Assembly: GCF_036373705.1 (NCBI RefSeq)
Contig: NW_027102755.1
Location: 1 to 64,000, forward strand
Source: Amia ocellicauda
Lineage: Eukaryota > Chordata > Actinopteri > Amiiformes > Amiidae
DNA length: 64,000 bases
Reading direction: 5' to 3'
A program made the position numbers and the translations under genes. The notes beneath the pieces were generated by a model. The model made no database searches, was not told where the DNA came from, and was given only the letters and a program-made list of their open reading frames with translations. Positions 1 through 10,130 of this stretch are shown piece after piece; within the stretch, counting starts at the first letter, position 1; every line of letters begins with the position of its first letter.

Positions 1-92
1 ATTGCCTGAACTCAGTAGTAGTGACCGTCCATGTCTGTTGCTCTCGATGTAATTTTGCGTGTGAAAAAAGGAGTCAGTGCAATCGTCTAACC

Positions 93-784
93 CAGTGGTT
101 TTCAAACCGGTCCTGGAGTACCCCCTGCCCTGCTGGTTTTTGTTCCAACTGCAGCGTACATTTTGTTGTCTCAAATTTGCATAGTAGTTATGCTAATCAA
201 ATATAATTTTGCTTAGCAACACGAGTTGCTTGATTAGCAACTTAAATTGGTCTACCAATTATCAAAAGTGGTGATTATTTGTTCTCACACAAACCCGCAG
301 CGCAGCCAAGTACTCGGATATGGGCGTGTCTGGTGTAATTGGAAAGCTACAGCCCTGCCCTGTATGAGTGACAGACCCGCTGGCCAATGAGGGACGGGAT
401 TCGGGTAACAGGGCACGGAGTGCGGGCCGCCTCTCGGGCGTCACAATAAAAAAAAAAAAATACGCGTATCTTAAAGGGGAGGTACCTCAGCATTGCTTAT
501 ACGCATTTTCGATGCTTGATTTGGGACGGAAAAACGTATTTTAATGCATCGCAGAATCAGCGAATCGATGAAGAAAATACATCGCAAATGGAGGTGAATT
601 TGTCTCACTTTTTGCGATGTGAACCCTGACAAAATGTTCACAGCAACTGAGGTCTTAAATTGCTTAATTGAATCCTTAATTGACCTAACAAAGCAATATA
701 CCATTCAATTAAGTAATTAAAACCTAAATTGGAACAAAAACCAGCAGGGCAGGGGGTACTCCAGGACCGGTTTGAAAACCCATG
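93..784. mobile_element. hAT-type MITE with TIRs and 8-bp TSD
   Basis: The left end CAGTGGTTTTCAAACCGG and the right end form terminal inverted repeats of roughly 54 bp. The 8-bp flanks are GTCTAACC (85-92) and ATCTAACC (785-792), a target-site duplication with one mismatch. CAG-type ends with an 8-bp duplication are typical of hAT elements. No transposase is encoded, so it is non-autonomous; the interior is AT-rich. Confidence 0.8.
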
Positions 785-903
785 ATCTAACCCATAGCAG
801 CCTAATGCGTGGTATTTCTAGCTACTGGGAAGGGTGCTATTTTATTGTGTATGTATTCACACTGAAATTCAGACGTTGCATTACGGGTTCGCCATCCCTG
901 CCA

Positions 904-905
<2 letters not shown>

Positions 906-937
<32 letters not shown>
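906..937. repeat. TG microsatellite (32 bases)
   Basis: Uninterrupted GT/TG run. The same locus is 22 bases long in block P copy 2 and 54 bases in copy 3, so it has been unstable since duplication. Confidence 0.95.
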
Positions 938-938
<1 letters not shown>

Positions 939-1385
939 AGTCCGACAGAGCAGAGCAGCGGCTGCAGCTGCGTGATTTCCAATGACACCGACACGTTCAA
1001 AAGAACCGTAACGTCGGAGCTCATCAATACTACAGTCTTTAATCATTTAGCACCGGGGCCCGTTTAATACCGGGTTAGTACACAGCCCTTCTCATGGCCA
1101 GTGAAGCAGTGTTTTTTTGTCTTATCTAGTGAAGTGAATGTGCTAACGTTATTTAAAGGTTAAGCTTTCTAGCTGACGTTTTATTTGCGAGTCTACCAGC
1201 TCCTCACTTTTGCCATGTTCAGCTTCGCCTATCATACCTGGTGTTCATGCTTTGCAAGAAATGTGGCCATTGCCTCTCTGCTTCTTTTGATTCCTTTTCC
1301 TCTCTGTTTCCTGATTTTTGCCTTTGGTGAGGCATTTTGACTCGCTAGTCAGTTTCCGCTTTGCTGAGCTGCAAAATGCACATCA

Positions 1386-1775
1386 GTGTGTTCCGCACAT
1401 CTGACTGGCCAAGTGTTTCGACCGCACCATTTTCACAATAACAGCGGGGGAGTGGGGTATCAGATGTCCCGCTGCGTGAGGCTTCCTCTAGTTCAACTGC
1501 GTGTTGAGCTTTCTTTTCATACTTTCCCTACCATGGAAGATACTCTCAAAAAGTGGATACAAAATATTTGGTGTGAGCAGTTCAGCATAACCCCTCATAC
1601 TATCGTCTGCAGTCGCCACTTTCAAGAGGAAGATTTGAGTAAGCCTAAGCTCCAGGCTAAACGGTCCCGAATTAATAAATTGGACAGTTTACTGTACAAC
1701 CATGATAATAAGAAATCAATTCTGTACAACATGAAAAACAGGACAAAAATCATTTCACTGATTCTAGGATTTTGA
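1386..1775 (+). pseudogene. THAP-domain protein fragment
   Basis: A 129-codon open frame. Residues from about 43 to 85 carry SFHTFP, then KKW, then VCSRHFQEED. This fits the core of a THAP zinc finger, a C2CH DNA-binding module of P-element-like transposases and THAP proteins. The Cys and His of the second zinc pair (VCSRHF) are present. The N-terminal CxxC pair is not recognisable: only one Cys lies upstream in this frame. The usual AVPTIF box is missing. A stop follows about 45 residues after the core and no transposase domain follows, so this is a remnant of a THAP transposon or gene. Confidence 0.6.
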
Positions 1776-3780
1776 AAATGGGGCGGGGGCCATAAGGAGG
1801 CCATGATTATTACAGAGAGGTCTGCTAGGGGGGTCTGGGGGCATGCTTTTAAAATTGGTTTTAAAAACTCAGTTTGTAAGTCAAGATTGAAGCAAATTAC
1901 AAGGATAAGCTGGACTATTCATAACAATCCAGCATTAATGTACCACCATATTTGCTACCATTTGCTAGTGACAAATGTATTTTAAAATGAACACAATAGA
2001 CAACGGTGATGCCTTCTTGCCATGAACACAAGACAATACAGACAACTTTTCCACCCGCCTCACCCCCAAAAGTGCTTCAATATGGACACATTCCTTGAGC
2101 ATGTGTTCAGTGCAAGAGGGAATGGTATTAGTGAACAAAATAGGGTCCCCTTAATATGCAAAAATAAAGAAAATGCCTGACTGGAGAGAATGGGTACACA
2201 ACTCCCCCCAACATCACTAGAATGCATCTTTAACACTGTATGTTAAGAGTGTAACATTCAATCCCTGGACCCTTATGTAACATTATATACTGTGCAAATA
2301 TATACAAATAGGTCAAATAAAAAACAGCACTTATTTGTTCAATACATGGCAAAAAGGTGCTAAAATGCTTTACCAAGAAAAGAACACAAAAACTTGTGAG
2401 CTAAAACATATTTTTTTAACAATCAATAACAAACAATAAATAACATTAACGATTAGTATTATTTTTACTAAAAAGAATATCATATTTGTTTTAGTTAATA
2501 TGATTAATGTATATAAAAAGTATTTACTTTGAAAAACCACACTATTAAATGAAAATACATTTTAACACTATAACAAGGTAATATAGTACAAATATAACTG
2601 AAGAAACAGTAACAGCTAAACACTCAAAGATAGAGGAGGAGCAACCTCCTCTGCCTCTGTGGACCAGCCTCCTCTGATGTATGGTAACCCTAAACTAGCT
2701 ATCACCATTCATCAAATTGTCAGTGTCATAGCAGAAATAAAATCCAGCACAGCAAGAGTATTTCAATGGTCAACTTACTGCGCACTGTCTGGTCCTGAGA
2801 CTGACCTGCAGTGCGCATTGGAGAGCAGAGCGCAGCAGCAGGTGTGTTTGATCCAGAACTGCTCTCTCGCACCTCTATGCACCAGCCTCCTCTGGTATGT
2901 AGGTAGGTAGCAGTGGCCACACTGAACAAAGGGCCCGATCTGTAATCAATGTATACCAGTGATGGCACCAGTGACTTTTCTAGTCTTAAACCCCCCCCAC
3001 CAAGAATTGGGTCTGAGTTCATGGTCATTGTGCTTGTACATTAGTGTATGCGTACAGTTACAATTTACAGTATCCTTGTATGTGCTCGCTTTGCTTTGTG
3101 GAATGATGTTCGTTGCTTTATTGTTGTGTGTTTCAGATGATCATTTTATCATTTTCAGAGTTAGCATAACTAAAGATTCAGCAATAATTTGGTGTTCATA
3201 TGTGTGTAGTGTTATCGCTATTCAATATAGTGTGCCCAGTGTGCATAATGAGAAACATTTTCAGCTCATCTGCTCTGATGTTATGGATATCAAAAATGTC
3301 AACCCTCCACAGACACACACACACAGAGACACAGACACAGACGCACTAATAGGGACAAATTTTACTCCCTCAATAAACAGGCGGACAAGGAATAATCAGG
3401 ACCTGATTTAACTGAAATAATACCAAAAAAGTTTATTGAGCTACAACGAAGCGCTCCGGAGATGGTCACTGGGCAAGACACATCTAAAGTTTTTCTAAAG
3501 AACTTGCTATCATATACAAGAGGACTCCCTTTGGTTTCTGGGCAACTAGATGATGGTAATGAGGTACCTCAAACTTTAACACACACGTCTCCTGTGTCTT
3601 ACATTATGTTCTTTCTATGTCCTTGGATGAAAATGTTTTTCTAAAAATCACCTGCACAGAACTACTGTACCTGTCCTCTCCGGAGCCATACACAAAGCTT
3701 AAATTCATATATGGGTTACACAATCTTGCTGCAACAATGGTGGGAATATAATATATTTGGCACTCAGACAGGGCACTGTC
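1776..3780. other. Block P interior without recognisable genes
   Basis: About 2 kb of AT-rich sequence with scattered open frames, the longest 150 codons at 2959-3411. That frame is hydrophobic at its start and ends in translated CA repeats. It is conserved in all three copies, but the surrounding DNA is equally conserved, so there is no coding signal. I recognise no protein or repeat family here. The equivalents are 22,984-25,080 and 60,657-62,755. Confidence 0.6.
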
Positions 3781-3787
3781 CCACATC

Positions 3788-3850
3788 ACACACAGAGACA
3801 CACACACACAAGCACAGACACACACAGACAGCCAGACAGACACAGACAGT
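3788..3850. repeat. CA/CAGACA simple repeat at duplication edge
   Basis: Impure repeat of CACACA and CAGACA units. Left of it the sequence is block P; right of it the sequence follows the block Q version, also seen at 41,493 onward. The same tract lies at 25,087-25,149, 41,409-41,492 and 62,759-62,821, each in a different flank combination. It is the likely exchange site for the large duplication. Confidence 0.8.
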
Positions 3851-4017
3851 GTGCCTGACAAAAACTTCCCCTCACAGTCAAGTCAACATGAGTCGTATTA
3901 TCTAAAAGAAGAACCCATCATTTCCTTTCGTCTCTATATCAGAGAGAGCGATTAAAAAAACACATCTGTAAATGCTACTTGTACAAGCACACTGAGATGC
4001 CCCATCATCATTAGGCG

Positions 4018-4108
4018 TCCTCTGTGGCGCAATGGATAGCGCGTTGGACTTTTAGTGAAAAGGGCAGTGGTCATTCAAAGGTTGTGGGATCGTGTACCAC
4101 CGGAGTCA
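4018..4108 (+). pseudogene. tRNA-Arg pseudogene (anticodon position TTT)
   Basis: Aligns along its length with the tRNA-Arg(TCT) gene at 63,022-63,112, including the short intron after the anticodon. The anticodon loop reads CTTTTAG instead of CTTCTAG, which would specify Lys. The first acceptor bases are wrong (TCC for GGC), and the B box reads GGATCGTGTAC instead of GGTTCGAGTCC. It is very unlikely to be transcribed. The gypsy remnant starts about 15 bases downstream. Confidence 0.8.
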
Positions 4109-4162
4109 GTGCTCACTTCATGACCCGGAGGCTTTTCTTACCATCTTCAAGCGCACTGCCCG

Positions 4163-4489
4163 GTGTTGCGACTGGCCGGAGTCGGAGTGGGCGGTACACC
4201 TGGCTCCCCTGCCACCCGAGTGCTTCGTCCCGAGGATGCCCTAGACTACAATAGACTGAGGGACAGTGTCCTGGACCGGGTCGGTCTGACGTCGGACGGC
4301 CAGCGCCGAAAGCTCAGAAGCCTCCGGTTCGAACCTGGCTCCCGGTGCCTGCCACCGCTGGCTCAAGCCACAGAAGTTGCCGACCTGGTGGCCTTGGAGC
4401 AGTTCATCTGCCATCTACCACGTCCAACCCGAAGGCTGGCACCAGGCTGGCAGAGAACCATCATTGCCCGGGACGATGCCACCTTCTGA
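4163..4489 (+). pseudogene. Gag SCAN-like domain fragment
   Basis: The frame contains LRFEPGSRCLPPLAQ, then ADLVALEQFICHLP. This matches the SCAN-type pattern LVLEQFL...LP found in capsid C-terminal domains of Gmr1-like Gag proteins. SCAN domains of vertebrate zinc-finger proteins are thought to derive from such Gags. No start or zinc knuckle is seen. In unit 2 the same frame stops earlier through an Arg-to-stop change. Confidence 0.65.
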
Positions 4490-4558
4490 TGCCCGACGGC
4501 GGGCACCCTCCCTTCCATTCCCAAGACCCCCTCTGACCCGACTGTCCTGGATACCAGC

Positions 4559-5677
4559 ATGTTGCCAAACACCACACCTAAACATGTTTCTCCCCGACCC
4601 ACTTCCCCTTCTCGCCTTGCCTGTCCCAAAAACAAATCTGCCTCCTTAGCTCCTTCTTTTTCTCTCTCCCCCGGCAGTGTGTGGTCCCCTGGAAAAACCA
4701 CGGTGACGTTGCGGGCAGCCTGGACATCGCCCGGCCGGGTGTTCGCTAGTGAAAACTATCTATCTAATATTAAGGATCATAGGCTCTCATCTGATTTGGC
4801 TGGGGCAGGTCACCTGTGTCGTGACAAGACCTTAAGCCGGATAATGGACCGATTCTTCTGGCCAGGCATCAAAAAGGAGGTAGAAAGATGGTGTGCTGCC
4901 TGTCCGGAGTGCCAGAAGACCAATGCCAGTGCAGTACCGTGGGCTCCGCTGGTACCGCTGCCTCTCATGGAGATACCATTTGAGCGCATTGGGATGGATT
5001 TGATCGGTCCGTTGGAGAAAAGCTCCGCGGGGTATCAATTTGTGCTGGTCATAGTAGACTATGCCACTCGGTACCTGGAGGCAATTCGTCTACGGACAAT
5101 GTCAGCGACTAGGATCACCGAGGAGCTGTTTAAGGTCTTCACTCGGGTGGGGATCCCAAAGCAAATTCTGACAGATCAGGGCTCTCCATTCATGTCACGC
5201 GTGATGCGAGACCTCTGTAGGCTGCTGGGGATAAAGTCCATCAGGACCTCAATCTATCATCCCCAGACAGACGCCCTAGTGGAGCTCTTTAATAAAACCC
5301 TAAAGAACATGATCTGTAAGTTTGTGAGCACAGACGCTTGGGACTGGGACAAGTTATTGCCACCCCTGCTGTTCGCTGTACGCGAGGTGCCCCAGACGTC
5401 CACTGGCTTCTCTCCCTTCGAGCTGCTGTACGGGAGGCGGCTGAGGGGCATCCTCGACTTAATAAAGGAGGACTGGGAGGCGACCGCCCCCTCCCAGACC
5501 TCTATGGTACAGCACATCCTGGACCTGAGAGATCGGCTATCGGCACTGGGGAAACTTGCACAGTTGCATCTCTTACAGGCCCAGGAGCGACAACAGCGCA
5601 TGTACAACAGGAGAGCCCGGTTACGATCGTTCACCCAAGGACAAGGTACTGGTGTTATTCCCAAATTCAACATCTAA
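4559..5677 (+). pseudogene. Gypsy integrase (Gmr1-like), frameshifted at 3' end
   Basis: A 372-codon frame; clear integrase begins near residue 80. The zinc-binding N-terminal part shows His85 and Cys115/Cys118 (CPEC); the first His is uncertain. The catalytic core has Asp147 (GMDLIG), Asp206 (LTDQGSPF) and Glu242 (LVELFN) with DD35E spacing. The first 65 residues are proline- and serine-rich. The frame ends early because the C-terminal segment continues in another frame. It would insert element cDNA into the genome, but it cannot act here because the polyprotein is broken. Confidence 0.88.
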
Positions 5678-5771
5678 ACTGCTGGCTAAGTGGCAGGGAC
5701 CCTTTTTGGTCACACGCCGCTTAGGGGATGTTGATTATGAGGTGTGTCGCCCAGATCGTCGGAGGTAAAAG
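5640..5771 (+). pseudogene. Integrase C-terminal GPY/F-type module, shifted frame
   Basis: The frame reads KDKVLVLFPN, then LAKWQGPFLVTRRLGDVDYE, the typical end of gypsy integrases. It lies in a different frame from the catalytic core, so a frameshift occurred near 5,640. A TAA stop follows the last Arg residues. After it the same frame resumes with QIYHLN and KKWRE, which normally lead to the reverse transcriptase in this group. Confidence 0.75.
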
Positions 5772-6371
5772 CAGATCTATCATCTGAACATGCTGAAGAA
5801 GTGGCGAGAGCAGGAAGCATTGGGTGCTTTTAGTTCCCCCCACAATAAAGAGTCTGAAGCCGCTGTTTCTGAGGTTCGCACTGAACTCAATTTAACAAAC
5901 GCCCATTTAACAAACGCACAGAAACAGCAGGTTCGCTCTTTATTGTGCCGCTTCCAGCATGTCTTTTCTCACCGACCCGTGCTCACACTTCTCATTGAAC
6001 ACCACATCCACACAGCACTGGACCACTGCGTGCGTGTCAAACCCTATCGCACCCCCTATTACAAAAACTAGGCTGTCAATGAAGAGGTGCAGAAGATGAT
6101 GGAGCTGGGAGTCATTGAAAAGTCACAATCGGAATGGTGTAGCCCTATAGTCTTGGTGCCAAAGCCTGACGGCAGCACTAGATTCTGCGTTGATTATAGG
6201 GAGCTCAATGCAGTGTCTAGGTTTGATGCCTATCCGATGCCCCGTGTGGATGAGTTGCTGGATCGTCCGGGCGCTGCTCACGGAAAACCCGGGCAAGTGA
6301 ACAGTTGGGAGGAGGGAGACCAAGTATCTGGGGTACCTCTTAGGAGGGGGGCAGGTACGGCCAGTCGTTGA
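5772..6371 (+). pseudogene. Reverse transcriptase N-terminal fragment
   Basis: Motifs in order are HHIHT, VKPYRTPYY, a TAG stop, LGVIEKSQSEWCSP, IVLVPKPDG and FCVDYRELNAVS, ending at MPRVDELLDR. These are the fingers and early palm. The sequence then jumps out of frame to material downstream of the active site, so the YxDD catalytic motif is deleted. It cannot encode a working polymerase. Confidence 0.82.
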
Positions 6372-6375
6372 CAAG

Positions 6376-6789
6376 GTGTTCGCTATTGCCTCCTGTCCGC
6401 CTCCTAAGTCCAAAAAGGAAGTTCGGCAGTTTTTGGGGTTTTCCGGGTATTATCGCCAGTTTCTGCCGGACTTTGCCACCCTGGCTTACCCCCTGACCGA
6501 AGTGACGCGAAAAGGTGCTCCAGATACGGTCCAGTGGACGGAGCAGTGCCAGGTGGCTTTCCAGGTGATTAAGGACCGCCTCTGCCAACACCCTTTTTTT
6601 AAATGCCTTGACTTCTCTCTCCCTTTCATTCTACAGACCGACGCCTGAGAAGTTGGAGTGGGCACGGTCCTGTCCCAGAGTGTTGGGGGTCAGGAACACC
6701 CCGTCCTCTATCTAAGCAAACAATTATCGCCCAGGAGCGTAAATATAGCACCATTGAAAAGGAGTGTCTCGCTATAAAGTGGGCTGTGC
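6376..6789 (+). pseudogene. RT thumb/connection and RNase H start, truncated
   Basis: The frame has KKEVRQFLGFSGYYRQFLP and PDTVQW, then LQTDA followed by a TGA stop. The same frame reads on past the stop with VGVGTVLSQ and HPVLYLSKQLS. The Asp of TDA fits the RNase H active site. The domain then breaks off and LTR sequence follows directly. The TGA is shared with unit 2. Confidence 0.8.
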
Positions 6790-7036
6790 CCTGTTTATTT
6801 AATCCCTCTCCCTCCCCGACGGAAGCAGCTAACCGACAAGAAGGTGGACTGAGTCTATTACCCCTGTCTGCCCGGAGCACCCCGATTGTGGACACTTTTT
6901 GCTTTTGCTTTTGATTTTGTTTTTGTTTTGTATCTCCGCCCTTTTTTGACATACCTGAACAAAATAAAGCCCGGACACAACCGAAACCGGAGACTCTCCC
7001 TCTCTCTCTCCCCGTTATTTGTGTCCGGCTTTCACA
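6790..7036 (+). mobile_element. Partial 3' LTR of the gypsy element
   Basis: TTTAATCCCTCTCC, CTGCCCGGAGCACC, AATAAAGCCCGGACAC and the end TGTGTCCGGCTTTCACA match the 3' two-thirds of the LTR at 37,763-38,130. The upstream U3 part is missing. The AATAAA at about 6,962 probably serves as polyadenylation signal. Confidence 0.8.
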
Positions 7037-7396
7037 GTAGGCTATTCAAGAAGGGGGGCTCAAAGATGGTCAGATATAAATTTATCTATTTTATTTTATT
7101 TTATTTATTGTGCTTTGTTGGCACAGTGTTTAATGTTCAGTCTTAAATACATATTTTTTAATTGTAGTTTTGTAATTGATTTTGTCTTTGAAAAGCAAGA
7201 CAAAATAATAAAAAGCACATTTTAGACTATTTAATTTATGCAATGGTGAAAAAATTGTCAAAATAACTGAAATGTAAAAAACAACAAACAAAAAAAAACT
7301 ATCAAAACAATCTGATGCATTTATAAGAACAATAACGGTCAATGCATTTGACAAATAAAAAAAACATCAAAACATTCAAAAACAGTGAAACCAGTG
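7037..7396. other. AT-rich spacer
   Basis: TATTTTATTTTA-type and A-rich sequence between the gypsy LTR and the LINE fragment. Nothing further is recognised. The equivalent is 44,680-45,038. Confidence 0.6.
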
Positions 7397-7603
7397 CTAT
7401 TTAGAAATAATTAATACAATAATTTCCATAATTTCTTTACGTACTGTTGGAAATATACCATCTGGCCCAGGTGATTTGTTTGTTTTTAATTCTGCTAGTC
7501 CCTTTACTACCTCCTCCTCATTTATCCTGATCTCTCTTAGGGTTTGACTGGACTGGTTGTTAACCTGTGGCATGTTATCTGTTTTTTCTTTAGTAAAAAC
7601 CTC
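7397..7603 (-). pseudogene. CR1/L2-like LINE reverse transcriptase fragment
   Basis: On the minus strand 68 codons are open to a TAG. They begin EVFTKE and contain INEEEVVKGLAELKTNKSPG, followed by PDGIFP. The NKSPGPDG motif preceded by EEV marks the start of reverse transcriptase in CR1/L2-like non-LTR elements. The rest of the domain is missing. Insertion is antisense to the gypsy element. Confidence 0.75.
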
Positions 7604-8894
7604 AATATCGTCAGGTCAGCATACCTTAGTATAACTTAATATAAGCAACAGAGACGCTGCTGTGAAGGAGCGCAATAGTCTCTATAGCCGCTCTGTCACA
7701 GCCACCTCAATAAATACATCAATTCATTAATCATTGTATTGACTTCAACCATTTAAACACATGTAATGTTTTGCTTTATGCTACGGGTGGCTAACCCTGG
7801 TCCTGGATTTGAGCCCCCACCTCCCCAGGGATCTGTATTGGCAAACTGCTGAACTGATGATATTGACTACAAAGGGGAATCTCTCTGGAATGGTCCATTA
7901 TACAGGGGAGCTAAAGACCTCCAGGAAAGCACTAACCTGTGGCCCTGGGGCCCTGGGGTTTGTCTGCCTAACGCTCGTCCTCTGTTCTTTGGGTCTGCAC
8001 TGGTTCTGGTCCTATCTGACCAACCTGTTCTGAATAGGGCAGTGGTTCTCGACCTGCGGCCCGTCACACATGGAAGTGCGGCCCACGATATGACACCCAC
8101 ATTTAACACTACAAGCGCAGAGCCGGTCAATTTGACCGTTTTGGTTATTCAAATTTGAATTATACTGTGTTCCAAAATACACTGCGCATATACCCATTCG
8201 TGACTATTCCTAACTATATGTATTAAACATGCCTACAGCGTTTTAGCTGCATAAACACGAAAATAAATAAGTTATAAACACATTTACCTAGAATAGCCAA
8301 AATCGGGTTATTTTGACTGGTCATTTAAATACATAATAACTCAAATATAACACATAATCCTGCCTTCCCTTTACAATAGAGTCTGTCTGGCACTCAAGTG
8401 GCGATCTCTACCTGTCTACAATCTTTCATGTGCTTGAAAAACACATGCATTTGTACAGCATTACAGGTGTTTTCTTACAACTGTAGTAAGATTGAGTGGA
8501 TACAGTGATTACCCGCAAATCAACATGGATTTGAAACGGAGATTGAAGAGAGCTCGTTTTGGAAATTGGACAAGTAAAATCATGTTCTGTGAAATTGCAG
8601 TGTCTCACCACACAATAAGATGAGTTACAACAACCTCAACTTGAACAGAATTGTAAAACTTTAAATAACGTGCTCAGGTAACCACAAAACATATGTTCTA
8701 TGAACGTTTTGTGTAATGCGCATGTGCCAAAACCATCACGTCATGATGACATACTACTTTACCGGAGTTGAGACATTTTTTGTATTAATTAGCATGGGAT
8801 AAAGTTGCTGATCATGCAAGAAAAGATGAAGTAGCCCGCGTTTGAATGATTATAGATGGACTTTGTGGATTGCAAATAATGAAATTAATAAGTA
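7604..8894. other. Spacer with hAT-like terminal sequence
   Basis: No gene is seen. CAGTGGTTCTCGACCTGCGG at about 8,040 looks like a hAT terminus, but no matching inverted end was found before the Tc1 element. GGTCAATTTGACC at about 8,128 is a short palindrome. The equivalent is 45,246-46,533. Confidence 0.4.
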
Positions 8895-9080
8895 CAGTGG
8901 GGGAAAAAAGTATTTGATCCCCTGCTGATTTTGTACGTTTGCCCACTGACAAATAAATGATCAGTCTATAGTTTTAATGGTAGGTGTATTTTAGCAGTGA
9001 GAGACAGAATAACAACAAAAAAATCCAGAAAAATGCATTTCAAAAGTTAATGAGGGAAATAAGTATTTGACCCCTTCGAC

Positions 9081-10089
9081 TTAGTACTTGGTGGCAAAAC
9101 CCTTGTTGGCAATCACAGAGGTCAGACGTTTCTTGTAGTTGGCCACCAGGTTTGCACACATCTCAGGAGGGATTTTGTCCCACTCCTCTTTGCAGATCCT
9201 CTCCAAGTCATTAAGGTTTCGAGGCTGACGTTTGGCAACTCGAACCTTCAGCTCCCTCCACAGATTTTCTATGGGATTAAGGTCTGGAGACTGGCTAGGC
9301 CACTCCTTGACCTTAATGTGCTTCTTTTTGAGCCACTCCTGTGTGTTTTGGGTCATTGTCATGCTGGAATACCCATCCACGACCCATTTTCAATGCCCTG
9401 GCTGAGGGAAGGAGTTTCTCACCCAAGATTTGACGGTACATGGCCCCGTCCATTATCCCTTTGATGCGGTGCAGTTGTCCTGTCCCCTTAGCAGAAAAAC
9501 ACCCCCAAAGCATAATGTTTCCACCTCCATGTTTGATGGTGGGGATGGTGTTCTTGAGGTCATAGGCAGCATTCCTCCTCCTCCAAACACGGCGAGTTGA
9601 GTTGATGCCAAAGAGCTCGATTTTGGTCTCATCTGACCACAACACTTTCACCCAGTTCTCCTCTGAATCATTCAGATGTTCATTGGCAAACTTTAGACGG
9701 GCCTGTACATGTGCTTTCTTGAGAAGGGGGACCTTGTGGGCGCTGCAGGATTTCAGTCCTTCATGGCGTAGTGTGTTACCAATTGTTTTCTTGGTGACTA
9801 TGGTCCCAGCTGCCTTGAGATCATTAACAAGATCCTCCCGTGTAGTTCTGGGCTGATTCCTCACCGTTCTCATGATCATTGAAACTCCACGAGGTGAGAT
9901 CTTGCATGGAGCCCCAGACCGAGGAAGACTGACAGTTATTTTGTGTTTCTTCCATTTGCGAATAATCGCACCAACTGTTGTCACCTTCTCACCAAGCTGC
10001 TTGGCGATGGTCTTGTAGCCCATTCCAGCCTTGTGTAGGTCTACAATCTTGTCCCTGACATCCTTGGACAGCTCTTTGGTCTTGGCCAT
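9081..10089 (-). pseudogene. Tc1-like transposase, frameshifted
   Basis: The minus-strand start at 10,089 sits in the Kozak context CCACCATGG. The first 258 codons have a helix-turn-helix N-terminus, a basic linker, Asp153 (WSDETK), the glycine-rich [12 protein letters not shown] box and Asp244 (QHDNDPKHT). Just after that, the frame shifts. The rest (9,081-9,380) carries [15 protein letters not shown] with the third catalytic residue Glu, and ends normally at a stop. Together the parts match the usual length of about 340 residues and the DD34E catalytic triad, but the protein cannot be made intact. The lesion is shared with unit 2. Confidence 0.92.
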
Positions 10090-10130
10090 GGTGGAGAGTT
10101 TGGAATCTGATTGATTGATTGCTTCTGTGG

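Larger units (their letters stand above)
1..3850. repeat. Block P, copy 1 (segmental repeat)
   Basis: The sequence recurs nearly base for base at 21,219-25,147 and 58,860-62,819. Copy 1 lacks a 91-bp segment found in copies 2 and 3 (23,456-23,546 in copy 2). At its right end it changes from P/R-type to Q-type sequence inside a CA/CAGACA-rich tract. It contains a hAT-type MITE, a TG microsatellite and a THAP-domain fragment. The window begins inside the repeat, so its left limit is unknown. Confidence 0.93.
4124..7036 (+). mobile_element. Gmr1-like Ty3/gypsy retrotransposon remnant (unit 1)
   Basis: The order is SCAN-like Gag fragment, integrase, N-terminal reverse transcriptase, thumb/RNase H fragment and partial 3' LTR. 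Integrase ahead of reverse transcriptase in a Ty3/gypsy-type pol is the hallmark of the Gmr1-like group described from fish and other deuterostomes. The element is heavily deleted: no 5' LTR, no recognisable protease, the central reverse transcriptase missing and most of RNase H missing. The left limit is where the sequence departs from the tRNA-Arg flank. Confidence 0.85.

Noticed and set aside
2959..3411. 150-codon open frame conserved in three copies
   Set aside because: The surrounding noncoding DNA is equally conserved, the end is translated CA repeat and no domain is recognisable.
4321..4340. GGTTCGAACC resembling a tRNA B box
   Set aside because: It lies inside the SCAN-like Gag coding fragment and no tRNA arms surround it.
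8040..8130. hAT-like left terminus CAGTGGTTCTCGACCTG
   Set aside because: No matching inverted end or 8-bp duplication was found, so no element is called.
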